Source of the DNA: Ananas comosus
Taxonomy: Eukaryota; Streptophyta; Magnoliopsida; Poales; Bromeliaceae
NCBI RefSeq assembly: GCF_001540865.1
Contig: NC_033623.1
Coordinates: 13,247,278-13,311,277 of the forward strand
Direction: 5' to 3'
Length of the DNA: 64,000 nucleotides
Below the pieces are notes generated by a model. The model did no database searches. It was given only the letters and a program-made list of their open reading frames with translations, and was not told the DNA's origin. Both the position numbers and the translations under genes were made by a program. The stretch's first letter is position 1. Each line of letters starts with the position of its first letter. Shown here piece after piece: positions 26,501-37,894 of the stretch.

Positions 26501-28178
26501 AGGTTCTGTTGATCAAGTGAGTCCGATGAAATTTGCTCTGAAATATGAGGTTCAGCTGTATCATATTCGCCGCTGGCAAAGCTATGTTTCAGCTGTATAC
26601 TACTCACCTTAATCCCATGAACTGAATCATTGCTTACAGTATAACACCCTTTTATAGGCGGACTACTGATAGTAGCACTATTGTCTCGCTTCATATTGTT
26701 AGCACCTATGCTCCAATAAGAATAATTGCCTTCCATGTTTTCATGAGTTCTTGATTCCTTCTGCTCACCTGAGACACAATCAAAGTAATCCAAATTGATT
26801 CTACACGGATTTGCATGTTGAATGGTGGAAAATGCAGCTTCTGAGATACCGCAATCTGTCGATGAAACAGTTTCCCCTGCTTGATCATACAGTGGAGTTA
26901 AGGTAATAGATGCTGCAGGCAGTTTATAAGACATTTGATCTGTTGAAGAGGAAGCAAGTTGAGAGACGTAGTAGTCATAAGTGGAATTTGAATTGAACTT
27001 CTTGCAAGCTTCTGCTGCTCGAGGTGGGTCTAGTGATGAAGAACTAGGTATTCTATTTAACAATGAACTAGAATCCAGGAATGACGATCCAAACCCATAA
27101 GTTGGCAGATACTTCTCATCTAGCCATTGTAAGCTTTCTGGTTGGAAGTGATTTTCTCTTGCAAAGGAACTAACATATTTTCCAGATTGTACAAGTGGAT
27201 CTTCACTTGCTCTAGATCCCTCAGAAACTACAGCAGCCGCAGCAGCAGCAACTGGAATCATCAAATATTAGATGATAACATGATGCCAAATGCTAGCATG
27301 ACATATCAACTAAAAGAACTACAGCACAGTATGTATTGGTTATACAAGGCTATCTTGTCTACAATCACAAACTGAATATTAGCCTCCAAAATATTTCTCT
27401 TGGAATATGATAAATCACCTCGTAAGTGCAGAATGGTATCCTATATACCACGAATAGCTCGTATACTAAAATAGCTATCCACGTAGTAAAATTTAGTAGT
27501 AAAATTTAGTAGTACAACAAAGAGATCACAGATGACACTACAGTGGAGGAGACAACCTAGTAAGATGACTTGCGACGCTGAGTAGTGAATAACACAAATC
27601 AAGCCTTGAATACAAGTGAATCTAAAACCCTAGACACTGCAAATTCCACAAATTTCATTCGAGGATGAAGAGTAACAGGAATCGTTGAGGAAAATACCTC
27701 CATGAAAAGGAGAGAATTGGAAGTTCGGCGAGGGATCGATCCAAGAAGAGCTCTCGTCACCGCCCCTCGCACGCTCCCCTTCCAAAGGCCTATCCCAGGG
27801 ACTCGAACCCACTCGCCAAAACCCTTCGAAACCCGGTAAGGGCTCCGAGGAGCAATTCGACGAGGGAGAATAAGAAGGGTAATAGGGATCTGCTTCGACG
27901 ACGCCGGCGCCCGCGCTAAAGCGATATCCGGCGCTCGGAGGAGCCAACTGGGGCGAGGGCGCCGCGGCGGCGGAGAGTGGAGGGAGCGAGTAGAGTCCGG
28001 GGGCGGTGGGGGCGGTGGGGGCGTGGGGGTTGGGATCGAAGGGGAGGGGGCGATCGACGGTGAAGGGAGGGGCCAGTGGGGAGAGGGAGGAGGCAAGCGG
28101 CGGAAGCGGCGGCAAAGGACGGCGTCGGCCGCCAGAGGAGGCAGCTCCGCCGCCGCCGCCGGAGAAGGGGATCATCAC
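23515..28178 (-). CDS. Uncharacterised plant protein, 1118 residues, with a four-times repeated motif
   Basis: I built a five-exon model on the minus strand from consensus splice sites and unbroken frame: 28178-27698, 27251-25705, 25005-24844, 24747-24582 and 24515-23515. Phases agree at every junction. The N-terminus is Gly- and Pro-rich (begins MMIPFSGGGGG). Residues about 160-680 are Ser-rich and polar. A conserved-looking helical block follows across exons 2-4, including LLLTSLHNLSRMLLS and ALDKLPEESPFEQEGDA. Exon 5 carries a basic patch (SSKRRPQ) and four copies of a 20-residue motif of the type DEVDASVMARLRILRGRIDN. The C-terminus ends with EWEHVSKEELSSL. I recognise the layout as a plant-specific family but know of no assigned biochemical function. 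No signal peptide or membrane segment is evident. The upstream region is GC-rich and divergent from the small gene at 29815. Confidence 0.85.
23872..24366 (-). other. Four-copy internal protein repeat in exon 5
   Basis: The copies begin DEIDVSVMARYRVLNGRVDN, DEADAAVMARLKVLKARIDY, DEVEASITGSLDILKGR and DEVDASVMARLRILRGRIDN, at about residues 836, 876, 941 and 981. The third copy has lost the MAR core. Spacers differ in length and sequence, so the motif and not the spacer is under constraint. Confidence 0.9.
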
Positions 28179-29814
28179 CTAGGGTTAGGGTAACGTGGAG
28201 AGGGGTCGGAGGTGGGCGTCGTAGAGATCGTCGTCGGAGGAGTGACGCGAAAGATCGGGGCCAGGGCCTTTTTCTAACTGACTAACTCCGAGGGAAAGCT
28301 TATACAAACAAATATATTATTACGTGCCCTGGTCAAACCAGCATCGGATTCCGATAAAGGCAATTTTCCGGGTCAGACCCGGACTGATAATTATAGGCCT
28401 GTTGGGCTCCCGGGATGTCGGGATGTGCTTTTGCTTCAAGCGGGCCGAAACGAGCTTGTCGGCCCACTCGACTGGTAAATATGGTAATATCTCCAAAAAT
28501 TTTATTTTAAATGTATCTTTATTTCTTACTATCTTGGCTCGAAATCAGAATCAGTATCAAAATAAAAATACGCTGAAAACAGAATCAGAATGATTCATTA
28601 TCTCATTATGTTTGATTCGCCACCTGAATCGAAATCTAAATGAACCATTCTTATTGTCAATATTTGATTCAAATAGATATAAGAAACAAAATTAAATTAA
28701 TATGTCAATGTTATCTTTATGATATACCAGTTTAAATTCAAACTAAAAATTAAATACTAAAAATTTATGCCAAAATTTTAAATATAATTTTTAGAAAAAA
28801 AATTAAAATTTGAAATTGAACGAATAATTCAAAATATAAAACTAAAATTTGATTTATTCAAATTTAAATTTAAAATAATAATTTAAATTTCAAATTGACT
28901 CCATAAATTTAATTCAAATTTTAAATAAAATTTGAATAAAACTTTAGATTTTAAATTAAATTCAAATTTATAAATTAGATTTGAAATGCTCGATTGAATT
29001 TTTATTTTTAATTTAAATTTAAATTAAAATTAAAATTTATAAATATAATTTTTAAGCTTAAAGTTATATTTTAATTTAAAAATAAGCTTAAAAAAATAAA
29101 TTTAACCCCAACAAATTCAATCCGCCCGGATTCATTTTTCAATCCGGCCTAGATTCTAAGCCGGATTGGAAAAAAAAATAATTAAAAAAATTTTATTTAT
29201 CAAATACGAAATAAAAATCTCGCGTATCAAATAGGAAAAAACAGTTTCCTTCATTTCAATTTTAATTTCAAAATAAAAAAAGTGAAGAATCAAGCGAACC
29301 CTCTGAGCAGCTGCCCAACTAAACGAGATGACATTAAATATGCACCAGTAAATATCATATCAAACTACATTATCCTTCTATTTTCCTTTCCATTTCAATC
29401 TTATTCTTTCCAATAACATAGAGCCACGTGTCTAGGTTGTGTAGCGATTTCTATGCGACCAAAGTGGTAGGGAACTCTTCGCCCCGTATCATACTACTCT
29501 TCTCACCGACGACACTAGCGGGTTCGCAAATCCGGGTACGGAGCCAAGTCGCGGTGATTATTGATGGGACCCACACGTATACAGCAGATAACGTCACGCG
29601 TCGGCCACGTCCGCATATCCTGCACCCGCCTCACCGCTTCTAGAAGTTTCAATTTTAGAGATCAGAATCCCCCACAAATCACACCCCCGATCCCAATCCC
29701 AGCGATGCTGCTGCACACCGCAAAAACCTAAAAAACGACCGCCCCAATCTCACCCCGGCAACCTCTTCGTGTTTGCAAACCCTAACCCTAGGCCTCGAAG
29801 GAGAGGCGGAGAAG
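28179..29814. other. Divergent intergenic region between two genes
   Basis: About 1.6 kb separates the start codon of the minus-strand gene from that of the small plus-strand gene. The middle (about 28490-29280) is extremely AT-rich, with repeated AAATTTAAATTT-type words. Both ends are GC-rich and probably hold the two promoters. No TATA box stood out. Confidence 0.5.
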
Positions 29815-30015
29815 ATGATACAGGTGGCGATCGTGGCGGAGCTGCTGCAGGAGTACACCGCGGTGGTGGCGCGCGTGCTGCAGCAGCTGCTCAGCGAAGC
29901 GCCGTTCCCGAGGCGGATGCGCTTCCTCATCCTGCGGAGCATCCCCTTCGCGCCGGCGCCGACGCCGACGCCGCTCCCGCCGCCGCCCTACGCGATCCGC
30001 GTCGCCACCCGCTGA
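29815..30015 (+). CDS. Conserved-looking small protein, 66 residues
   Basis: A single-exon frame begins at the first in-frame ATG. The frame is open upstream to 29773 but has no earlier ATG. The product has a hydrophobic N-terminal half (VAIVAELLQEYTAVVARVLQ), then EAPFPRRMRFLILRSIPF, then a Pro-rich tail (PTPTPLPPPPYAIRV). I recall similar short plant proteins with a PFPRRxRFLIL core, but no established function. A GC-rich coding stretch followed by an abrupt AT/T-rich 3' flank supports a real gene. An amphipathic or membrane-associated peptide is possible but only inferred. Confidence 0.7.
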   Translation: MIQVAIVAELLQEYTAVVARVLQQLLSEAPFPRRMRFLILRSIPFAPAPTPTPLPPPPYAIRVATR

Positions 30016-31354
30016 GATCGCCGCGGCAGCGTCGGAAACCCGCTGAATAGCAGATCCCCCCCTTCGATCGCTCTTTCCAGTTTTGTTTTTGCTTCTTTTT
30101 TTTTTGTGGAAATTTTTGTTAGGCGATTTTGCTATTTCCGTTTTGTTTTCTTCTGTGAGTTTGTGTACATATCTTGCCTCTTTTAGATGAGTTTTATTAT
30201 TGTTTTGAAGTAAATTGTTGAGCGGTTAGTGTTTAAGATCATCGATAGTTGGATGGATGGAGTTGTGTTCAGTGTATGTACGCGATCTTGTTTCGTGTTT
30301 TATTCGCTTCGGGAAGTGTACGGCTCTTACGTTCGATCAGGTGATCTTTAAAAACAAGAAACAAAATTTTAATAGAAAGAGACTCTAGTTTGTGCTGCGT
30401 ATCAGGGAATTTTTTATTCCTCAAAAAGACCTGTAAATTTATTTGCGGGTAAAACAATTTTTTCATGAAAAAAAATATTTTCGTAAATTTTTATTTTTTG
30501 AATAAAAATATTATTTTTTTATAAAATTTGAAAGAATGGAAAAATTATTTATTCTGGAAATAAGTTATTTTTCGGGAGGCCAAACATTTCCTTTCTATAG
30601 GTAAAGAATCACGCCGGATCAGTGTGTAAAATTTGTAACTTGATTACTTAATCGATGCTTTACGAAAATTTTCATCAGTTAGTAATCTTTTCAACTGCTG
30701 TCAAAAAATATAAATTAGATTAATGCTCATATAATAATGATGAGCGGTTAAGGTGTGCCAATCACAAGAAAATAATTGAGAGGAATAATTGAGATGTCAA
30801 TCTCAAAATAGTTTATAGCTGAGGGTGTTCCCTGTACATCATCTATTTGGCAAAGACAACCCATAATGTGACAAAGATTTCTAACCTAAGATTAGATGAC
30901 TTTAAACTGCTCTGTCCTGAGAATATTAACAACAACCTTAATACCCTGAAAATTTTTTTGTTTCATCCTATAGTGAAACATCAACATTAAATCAAATTTA
31001 AAGAGTGAAAGGTGAAGAATCAATTTTTGGCTTCATGTTCAACCAAGCAATTTAGGCACTTCCATATTTTTGATTCTATTATGGATTATGAGATCCTAAT
31101 TAATGCGGAGGAACAACTGCTGGCTTGTCCAGCAGTGGTTACCCAAATTGTTGTCTTTGAGGTCAGTGATTTAATCCGCACTTGTGTGTTAAAAAACAAA
31201 ACAAAACAGAAACAAGATTTGGATTGTTTATGTTTTGGATCGTTCTTTGTTGTATTGTTTACAGCATTTCGTGTTCCAATTGTGTCGCATTTTGGATCCT
31301 GTTAGTTTGGATCTTTTTCTTTGGGTTCTCAGTAATTTTAGAGATATATAGAGA
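30016..31354. other. 3' flank and intergenic sequence
   Basis: The T-rich sequence after 30016 is probably the 3' UTR of the small gene. No further gene was recognised up to the foldback elements at 31361. Confidence 0.5.
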
Positions 31355-31360
31355 GAGAAA

Positions 31361-31582
31361 GAAAATTAGGTTACTATACTATTAATAGTACCAAGCGCTT
31401 CAACTATTAGGTTTTCGACCCTTAGATGACAGTTAGGATAATACTTGTCCTCTAGGGTTAAATAGGTGGTTAGTTAAATAGTATGATCTAACGGATGAAA
31501 TTAGTTAAATAGATAGCTCTAACAACGAAAAATTCGATAGTACTAAGTGTTTGTTACTATCAATAGCATAGTAGCCGAACTC
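31361..31582. mobile_element. Foldback element G between short GA/TA tracts
   Basis: The left end AGGTTACTATACTATTAATAG is mirrored by ATCAATAGCATAGTAGCC on the right, followed by (TA)n (31583-31602) and (TTTA)n (to about 31624). Interior words CCTCTAGGGTTAAATAG link it to elements A and D. Confidence 0.6.
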
Positions 31583-31624
31583 TATATATATATATATATA
31601 TATTTATTTATTTATTTATTTATT

Positions 31625-31829
31625 TGAGTTAAAATACTTTTAAAAGCACGAGTGCTTCTAAGTTTTTAGTCATTGGATCTACTCCTTGATTACTAATACC
31701 TATTGGATCAAACACTATTCCACCTACCACCACCTACTACTATCATCTCAACCCTACATCTCTCCATCTAATGGCGATAAATTCAAAAACACCACCCCCT
31801 TTGTGCTTTTGAAAGTATTCCAGCTCAAC
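31625..31829. mobile_element. Foldback element H next to (TTTA)n and (TA)n
   Basis: The left AAAATACTTTTAAAAGCACG is mirrored by TGCTTTTGAAAGTATTCCAG at the right. The interior contains ATCAAACACTATTCCACC and AACCCTACATCTCTCC, a diverged form of the family core. (TA)n follows at 31830-31844. Confidence 0.6.
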
Positions 31830-31914
31830 TATATATATATATATGCAAAATGAGTCTGATCAAATATGATATTTGTATATACAGTAGTGTACTGTTATAG
31901 AACTTGCTCTCTCT

Positions 31915-32477
31915 CTAGTACAGGACAATAGGGAACAATTTCTTCCAGGACTTTCTAAATTTGTTGCTGTTAAAACTCGCCAATCGCGAAATCTTTTTGA
32001 TCTCAGCTCTCTCTTCAGCTGGGTCCCCCTCCTTGTGGATTTCCGGCGTCGATTCGTCCCAAAAGTGAGCTCCCCTTCGCTTCTTCCTGATGGTGGCAAG
32101 CACATCATCTCTGTTGCAAATTCCCCACACCGTGACCTTCTCAAGGCGGTAATCGACATCCACGGAATGTATCCCTGCACGATTATATATCACAACACTC
32201 ATCATGATCGCCCAAATTGATTCCCTCTACGTTAAAATATCGTTCAAAATGATAGTAAAGTGCTCAAATTCGAATCATATAATGTTAAAATGCGAACTAT
32301 ACTACGCCGCAATAAAAGGGTTAAAAAAAGAAATGTAGTGTTACTGTTACCTCTTAAATGTGACAATGCCTTCTTAATTTTCTTCTCACAGCCATATGAA
32401 TATAGAGGCACCTTCATCTCCACATATTGAGGTTCCACATTCTTAATGGCAGGAACTATTTGTAGCTTATTAGCCAT
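31915..32477 (-). CDS. HMA-domain protein without CxxC, 128 residues
   Basis: Two exons on the minus strand: 32477-32351 and 32174-31915, joined at GAG|GTAACA and TGCAG|GG with matching phase. The product starts MANKLQIVPAIKN, followed by an HMA (ferredoxin-like) fold: VEMKVPLYSYGCEKKIKKAL, then IHSVDVDYRLEKVTVWG. The usual metal-binding M-x-C-x-x-C is reduced to a single Cys (SYGCEKK), so copper or zinc chelation by the classical pair is unlikely. After RKKRRGAHFW comes a basic tail; no CaaX box is present. Plants have a known class of HMA-like proteins with this YGCEKK variant. The start at 32477 was chosen because relatives begin with MAN; an in-frame ATG also lies at 32522. Confidence 0.88.
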
Positions 32478-32792
32478 TATTATTGAACGAACCTCTCCAA
32501 GAAATGAAACCCGTAGTTCCATATATCCACATTTTTGGGCTCATTTATAATCTTTAAGTTCGGCCCTAAAAGTGGAATGTGAGTGGATTTCGTGGCCCAC
32601 AAACAAAACGCCGAATTCTATAGGCTTGCGTGGCTCTCCCGTGGCTCCGTTCACTTTTTTCCTTTATTCTTTTTTATTTTTATTTGTTAGAGAGATTATT
32701 ACGTGCGCCTGGTGCATCAATAACAGGAAGCTCTCAACATTGTATATATTATTAATGACTAAAAATACATTTTATGAATAAAACATTACAGA

Positions 32793-32943
32793 CCGACAAT
32801 CCCTAGCGCAAATGGCAAAGCACTTGGTGGTTGGTATCCGAGGTCTCAAGTTCGAATCCTAATTAATTCATATTTCTAGTTAAGTTTATTTCTAAATGAA
32901 ATAAACAAGACGGATAGCATACTATCTATCTCTTAAAAAAAAA
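32793..32943 (+). mobile_element. SINE copy (first haplotype copy)
   Basis: It has the A-box side TAGCGCAAATGGCAAAGC, B box AAGTTCGAATCCTAA, core GTTAAGTTTATTTCTAAATG, tail GGATAGCATACTATCTATCT and an A-run. No clear target duplication. It is repeated at 34677 because the whole segment is duplicated. Confidence 0.8.
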
Positions 32944-33404
32944 TATCAAGTGGTCTTAAAATTCAACGATAGAGAGAAAAAAATCACCGAATGAAGCATG
33001 TAGTGGGCTACCCTTTTCTCAAAAAATATAAAAATATAATAATGCTAATGATTTTTTAAGACTCGTTGAATGTTGTAGTATGTATATATGTATATAATGT
33101 CATGTCAAATTATTGATTTGAGGCCTCTTGAGTAATATTTGGGGTGCACCAGGTGTAGTCAATAAGTCGGGCAATGATAGTTTGGATTAGGGGGTTACGT
33201 GGAATCTTCTCATTGGCTAGCGTTGGGGGAAAGGGCTTTTTTCAGTGGAGAGAGTTTGTGCCATCCTTACAGTTTTAAGATTTTCTATTGACTTTTGCTG
33301 ATGGCAGAAGCACTTGGCTCCCATGTGAGCTGTTGTGTAAAGCGCTTCTTTGCTTCGACTGTAGGGTAAGCATACCCTAATTAACATTGTAGACGAGGAA
33401 TTGA

Positions 33405-33525
33405 GCGTTTCTGGCGCGAGTGGCAAAAGACCTGATAATTGATATTCAAAATTTTAAATTTGAATTCTAATTACTTGAATCCTAACTGATTCATAATTTT
33501 CTAAAAAAACTAAATAAAGCGGGTA
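33405..33525 (+). mobile_element. Strongly degraded SINE copy
   Basis: It retains GGCGCGAGTGGCAAAAGACC and TTGATATTCAAAATTTTAAA followed by AATAAAGCGGGTA. The B box is damaged and partly repeated. The corresponding copy is at about 35289-35410. Confidence 0.5.
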
Positions 33526-34491
33526 TGTAGATGTGAAATTTACGTTTCTATAGTGTAGTATATTTTTTTTTTCCTTTTTTTATTTCTGTGGCTATTAACT
33601 GCTTCAAATTGAAGGCACGTGGGAGGAATCGACCCAAGCCCGACAAGAATTCGGCCAGATTCATTTATTAATACTTATCTCGTTTTCAAAATATATAAAT
33701 GCTCTAATAAAATTTTATTTATTAACTATCAATGAGAAATGCTGTGTCATCCCACTGTGGGTTTAATTTCTTTGTTGATGTGTTTGCACCTATTATGTAA
33801 GAGGTTGCGATTGAAATATATATGTATTTTGAGACACTATATAAATTTATCAACAAATTAATAATATATAAAAATAATATATATTATAAAATATGTATAG
33901 CAATGATGATTATCAATTGATGGACTGGTTGGGATGGCTAATAATTTTTTTTTTGAAATTAGGTATTTTATGATCCGTTGTACTAAGATGGATTGATGTG
34001 TATGGTTAACCTTATGCGATAGTTTAAATGCTCGTTGTTGTTGGTTTTGGTGCATAAATGAAGTAAAAAAAATGGCCCAAAACTTGTGACACACTATTGT
34101 ATATATGCTAGTGAAGTTACCCGTGTATTGCGACGGGTTAATGCTATAGAAGATAAAAGATTGATAAAATTAAAATTTTAAAATTTTTTAATTTGTAATG
34201 AGACACCAATAAATATAAATAAAAAATATAAAACAGATATATACAAATATGGCAAAAGTTATAACAGCAAATAAATTATACATAACAATAGTGAAAGTTA
34301 CAATAGCAAATAGATATTCTTTTTTTTAAACGATTTGTTTAAATAAAAATAGATCATATGAATATATTATTTAGAAAGTGGGCGGGTGGGAAGATGAAGC
34401 ATTGGGTAGAGATGAGATGGGAAGGCGAAGCATCAAAGAGTGTGGAGAGGGGGTGAAGGAAGAACTGCTACATTGCAAATTCCATGATAAN

Positions 34492-36409
34492 ACGCCGAAT
34501 TCTATAGGCTTGCGTGGCTCTCCCGTGGCTCCGTTCACTTTTTTCCTTTATTCTTTTTTATTTTTATTTGTTAGAGAGATTATTACATGCGCCTGGTGCA
34601 TCAATAACAGGAAGCTCTCAACATTGTGTATATTATTAATGACTAAAAATACATTTTATAAATAAAACATTACATACCGACAATCCCTAACGCAAATGGC
34701 AAAACACTTGGTGGTTGATATCCGAGATCTCAAGTTCGAATCCTAATTGATTCACATTTCTAGTTAAGTTTATTTCTAAATGAAATAAACAAAACGGATA
34801 GCATGCTATCTATCTCTCGAAAAAAAATATCAAGTGGTCTTAAAATTCAACGATAGAGAGAAAAAAATCACCGAATGAAGCACGCAGTGGGCTACCCTTT
34901 TCTCAAAAAATATAAAAATATAATAATGCTAATGATTTTTTAAGGCTCGTTGAATGTTGTAGTATATATATATATATATATAATGTCATGTCAAATTATT
35001 GATTTGAGGATTCTTGAGTAATATTTGGGGTGCACCAGGTGTAGTCAATAAGTTGCGCAATGATAGTTTGGATTAGGGGGTTACGTGGAATCTTCTCATT
35101 GGCTAGCGCTGGGGGAAAGGGCTTTTTTTAGTGGAGAGAGTTTGTGTCATCCTTACAGTTTTAAGATTTTCTATTGGCTTTTGCTGATGGCAGAAGCACT
35201 TGGCTCCCATGTGAGCTGTTGTGTAAAGCGCTTCTTTGCTTCGAGTGTAGGGTAAGCATACCCTAATTAACATTGTAAACGAGGAACCGAGCGTTTCTGA
35301 CGCGAGTAGCAAAAGACCTGATGATAGATATTCAAAATTTTAAATTCGAATCCTAATTTCTTGAATCCTAACTGATTCATAATTTTCTAAAAAAACTAAA
35401 TAAAGCGGGTATGTAGATGTGAAATTTACGTTTCTATAGTGTAGTATATTTGTTTTTTCCTTTTTTTTTTATTTATGTGGCTATTAACTGCTTCAAAGTG
35501 AAGGCACGTGGGAGGAATCGACCCAAGCCCGACAAGAATTCGGCCAGATTCATTTATTAATACTTATCTTGTTTTCAGAATATATAAATGCTCTAATAAA
35601 ATTTTATTTATTAACTATCAATGGGAAATGCTGTGTCATCCCACTGTGGGTTTAATTTCTTTGTTGATGTGTTTGCACCTATTAGGCAAGAGGTTGCGAT
35701 TGAAATATATATATGTATTTTGAGATACTATATAAATTTGTCAACAAATTAATAATACATAAAAATAATATATATTATAAAATATGTATAGCAATGATGA
35801 TTGTCAATTGATGGACTGGTTGGGATGGCTAATAATTTTTTTTTTTGAAATTAGGTATTTTATGATCCGTTATACTAAGATGGATTGATGTGTAGGTTAA
35901 CCTTATGCGATAGTTTAAATGCTCGTTGTTGTTGGTTTTGGTGCATAAATGAAGTAAAAAAAATGGCCCAAAACTTGTGACACACTGTTGTATATATATG
36001 CTAGTGAAGTTATCTGTGCATTGCGATGAGTTAATATTATAGAAGATAAAAGATTGACAAAATTAAAATTTTAAAATTTTTTAATTTGTAATGAGACATT
36101 AATAAATATAAATAAAAAATATAAAACAGATATATACAAATGTGGCAAAAGTTACAACAGCAAATAAATTATACATAACAATAGTGAAATAAATTATACA
36201 TAACAATAGTGAAAGTTACAACAGCAAATAGATATTCTTTTTTTTAAACGATTTGTTTAAAAAAAAAAAGATCATATGAATATATTATTTAGAAAGTGGG
36301 CGGGTGGGAAGATGAAGCATTGGGTAGAGATGAGGTGGGAAGGCGAAGCATCAAAGAGTGTGGAGAGGGGGTGAAGGAAGAACTGCTACATTGCAAATTC
36401 CATGAGAAA
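34492..36409. repeat. Right copy of the duplicated segment
   Basis: It starts ACGCCGAATTCTATAGG directly after the N. It matches 32608-34490 with scattered substitutions (e.g. TTACATGCGCC versus TTACGTGCGCC) and an extra 25-bp tandem unit at about 36170-36215 (AAATTATACATAACAATAGT, twice). Confidence 0.9.
34677..34828 (+). mobile_element. SINE copy (second haplotype copy)
   Basis: The counterpart of 32793-32943, with a few substitutions (TAACGCAAATGGCAAAAC in the A-box region). Not an independent insertion. Confidence 0.8.
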
Positions 36410-37171
36410 TAATTTATAGGTATAGATGTATAACTAGTCATTGTTAGATATATGACTAGTCATTTCCATCTCTCCATCTCTCCATCTCTTACCTCATATG
36501 TCAATTTCTTACGTGGCTTGTCGGTGTTAAATATACTTTTAAGCTAATTTTTTATATGCAAGATTGATTGTTTGAATAACAATTCTCAAGTTTCATAATC
36601 TAATTGGCCTATTTTTGTATTTTTAAACTTTAATTGGGTGATAATTTGAATGTATTATCCAAGTCCGCCTTATATCATCATCATAGTGGCGCAAGAGAGA
36701 AAACCACTTACATGACCGATTCAAAGAATATAAAAACGAGCAAATTTTTCTCTTTTCAGAAACTAAGAACGTAAACTTTAAAGCGCTTCCTAATCTTTGT
36801 CTTTGTCATTTAATTTTTCGAGAAATCAGACGAAGCGAGCTTAATTTGTTTATGAATTACAAACGTAGCGTATAATTAACGCTGCTTAATTTTGCTCCAT
36901 CCTCTACCCTTATTGGCTCAAAAATTCTGTTCTAAGCCTCTCGCCTACGTACGTATGAATATTCCTTAAACCAACATAATTAAGCTAAGCTATTTTATGT
37001 TTGGGTTTCTTACGTAAAAAAAGTTCCACAAAATGAAGTAAGGGAATTCTTATAGGAATATTAAGCATGTTGCGGATATTTCCAACTGATGCGACAAAAA
37101 GCTACTCCTCAGCAATCACATCTTTTTGTTTTCATTGTGATCCATTTCGATCATATTCTCCACTTACTCTT

Positions 37172-37178
37172 TATATAA
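37172..37178 (+). promoter_or_regulatory. TATA box of the HIPP gene
   Basis: TATATAA lies about 50 bp before the start codon at 37223, a workable distance for a short 5' leader. Confidence 0.6.
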
Positions 37179-37222
37179 ACTCTACTCCATCCATTCACGA
37201 AAACAGCTTGAGGTGAGAAGCC

Positions 37223-37894
37223 ATGTTTCGCTTCTTGGGGCAGAGGCCTAGTTCCCTATCCGATGCAATCTCCGTAAGTATAAATAATATAGTATCTAAC
37301 TCGAACCTTTTAGATCATCTTTTTCATTTTTTCAATTTTGAAAAGTACTTTTTTCATTCAATTTTGTCTCATTTTCTTTTATCCTCTACGTTAAGATCGT
37401 CGAGCTTAATGTTCACATGGACTGCGATGGGTGCCAGAAGAGAATACGAAAGGCGATCGCGAAACTAGATGGTGTTCATTCCAATATCTCAATTTCAAAA
37501 AAAAAGAAAAAACAAAACTTATATTGAGTCCTTATTTATAATGATCACTACTAAAATTCTAATAAGTGCAGGTGTTGCTACCGTGGACATCGACATGGAT
37601 AAGCAAAAGGTGACGGTCACAGGTTACGTCGATCAACGCGAGGTCCTAAAGGCGGTGAGACGCACCGGGAGGAAAGCAGAGTTCTGGCCATGCCCTTATG
37701 ACGCAGAATACTACCCATTTGCACTGCAATATCTAGAGGACTCGACGTACTCGTCGACACACAACTATTACCAGCACGGCTATAATAACATGGTACATGG
37801 ATATTTCCCCGATCCGGCGTACACCATGATAGTCGATGATCAAACCGCTGCGCTATTTAACGACGAGAACGTTCATTCGTGTATGATCATGTAA
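37223..37894 (+). CDS. Heavy-metal-associated isoprenylated plant protein (HIPP), 149 residues
   Basis: Three exons: 37223-37273, 37396-37471 and 37572-37894, with GT-AG borders and matching phases. The N-terminus is MFRFLGQRPSSLSDAIS. The HMA domain follows, with VELNVHMDCDGCQKRIRKAI holding the CxxC metal-binding pair (C-D-G-C), then VATVDIDMDKQKVTVTGYVD and VLKAVRRTGRKAEFWP. The Tyr-rich tail ends in CMIM, a CaaX box expected to be farnesylated, which would tether the protein to membranes. Known HIPPs bind copper, zinc or cadmium and act in metal handling and stress responses. Length and three-exon layout fit the family. A TATA box sits 45-50 bp upstream of the start codon. Confidence 0.93.

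Larger units (their letters stand above)
32608..34490. repeat. Left copy of a duplicated segment ending at a single N
   Basis: A 1.9-kb segment from ACGCCGAATTCTATAGG to the N at 34491. It is repeated at 34492-36409. It contains one clear SINE copy and one degraded copy and no gene. Confidence 0.9.
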
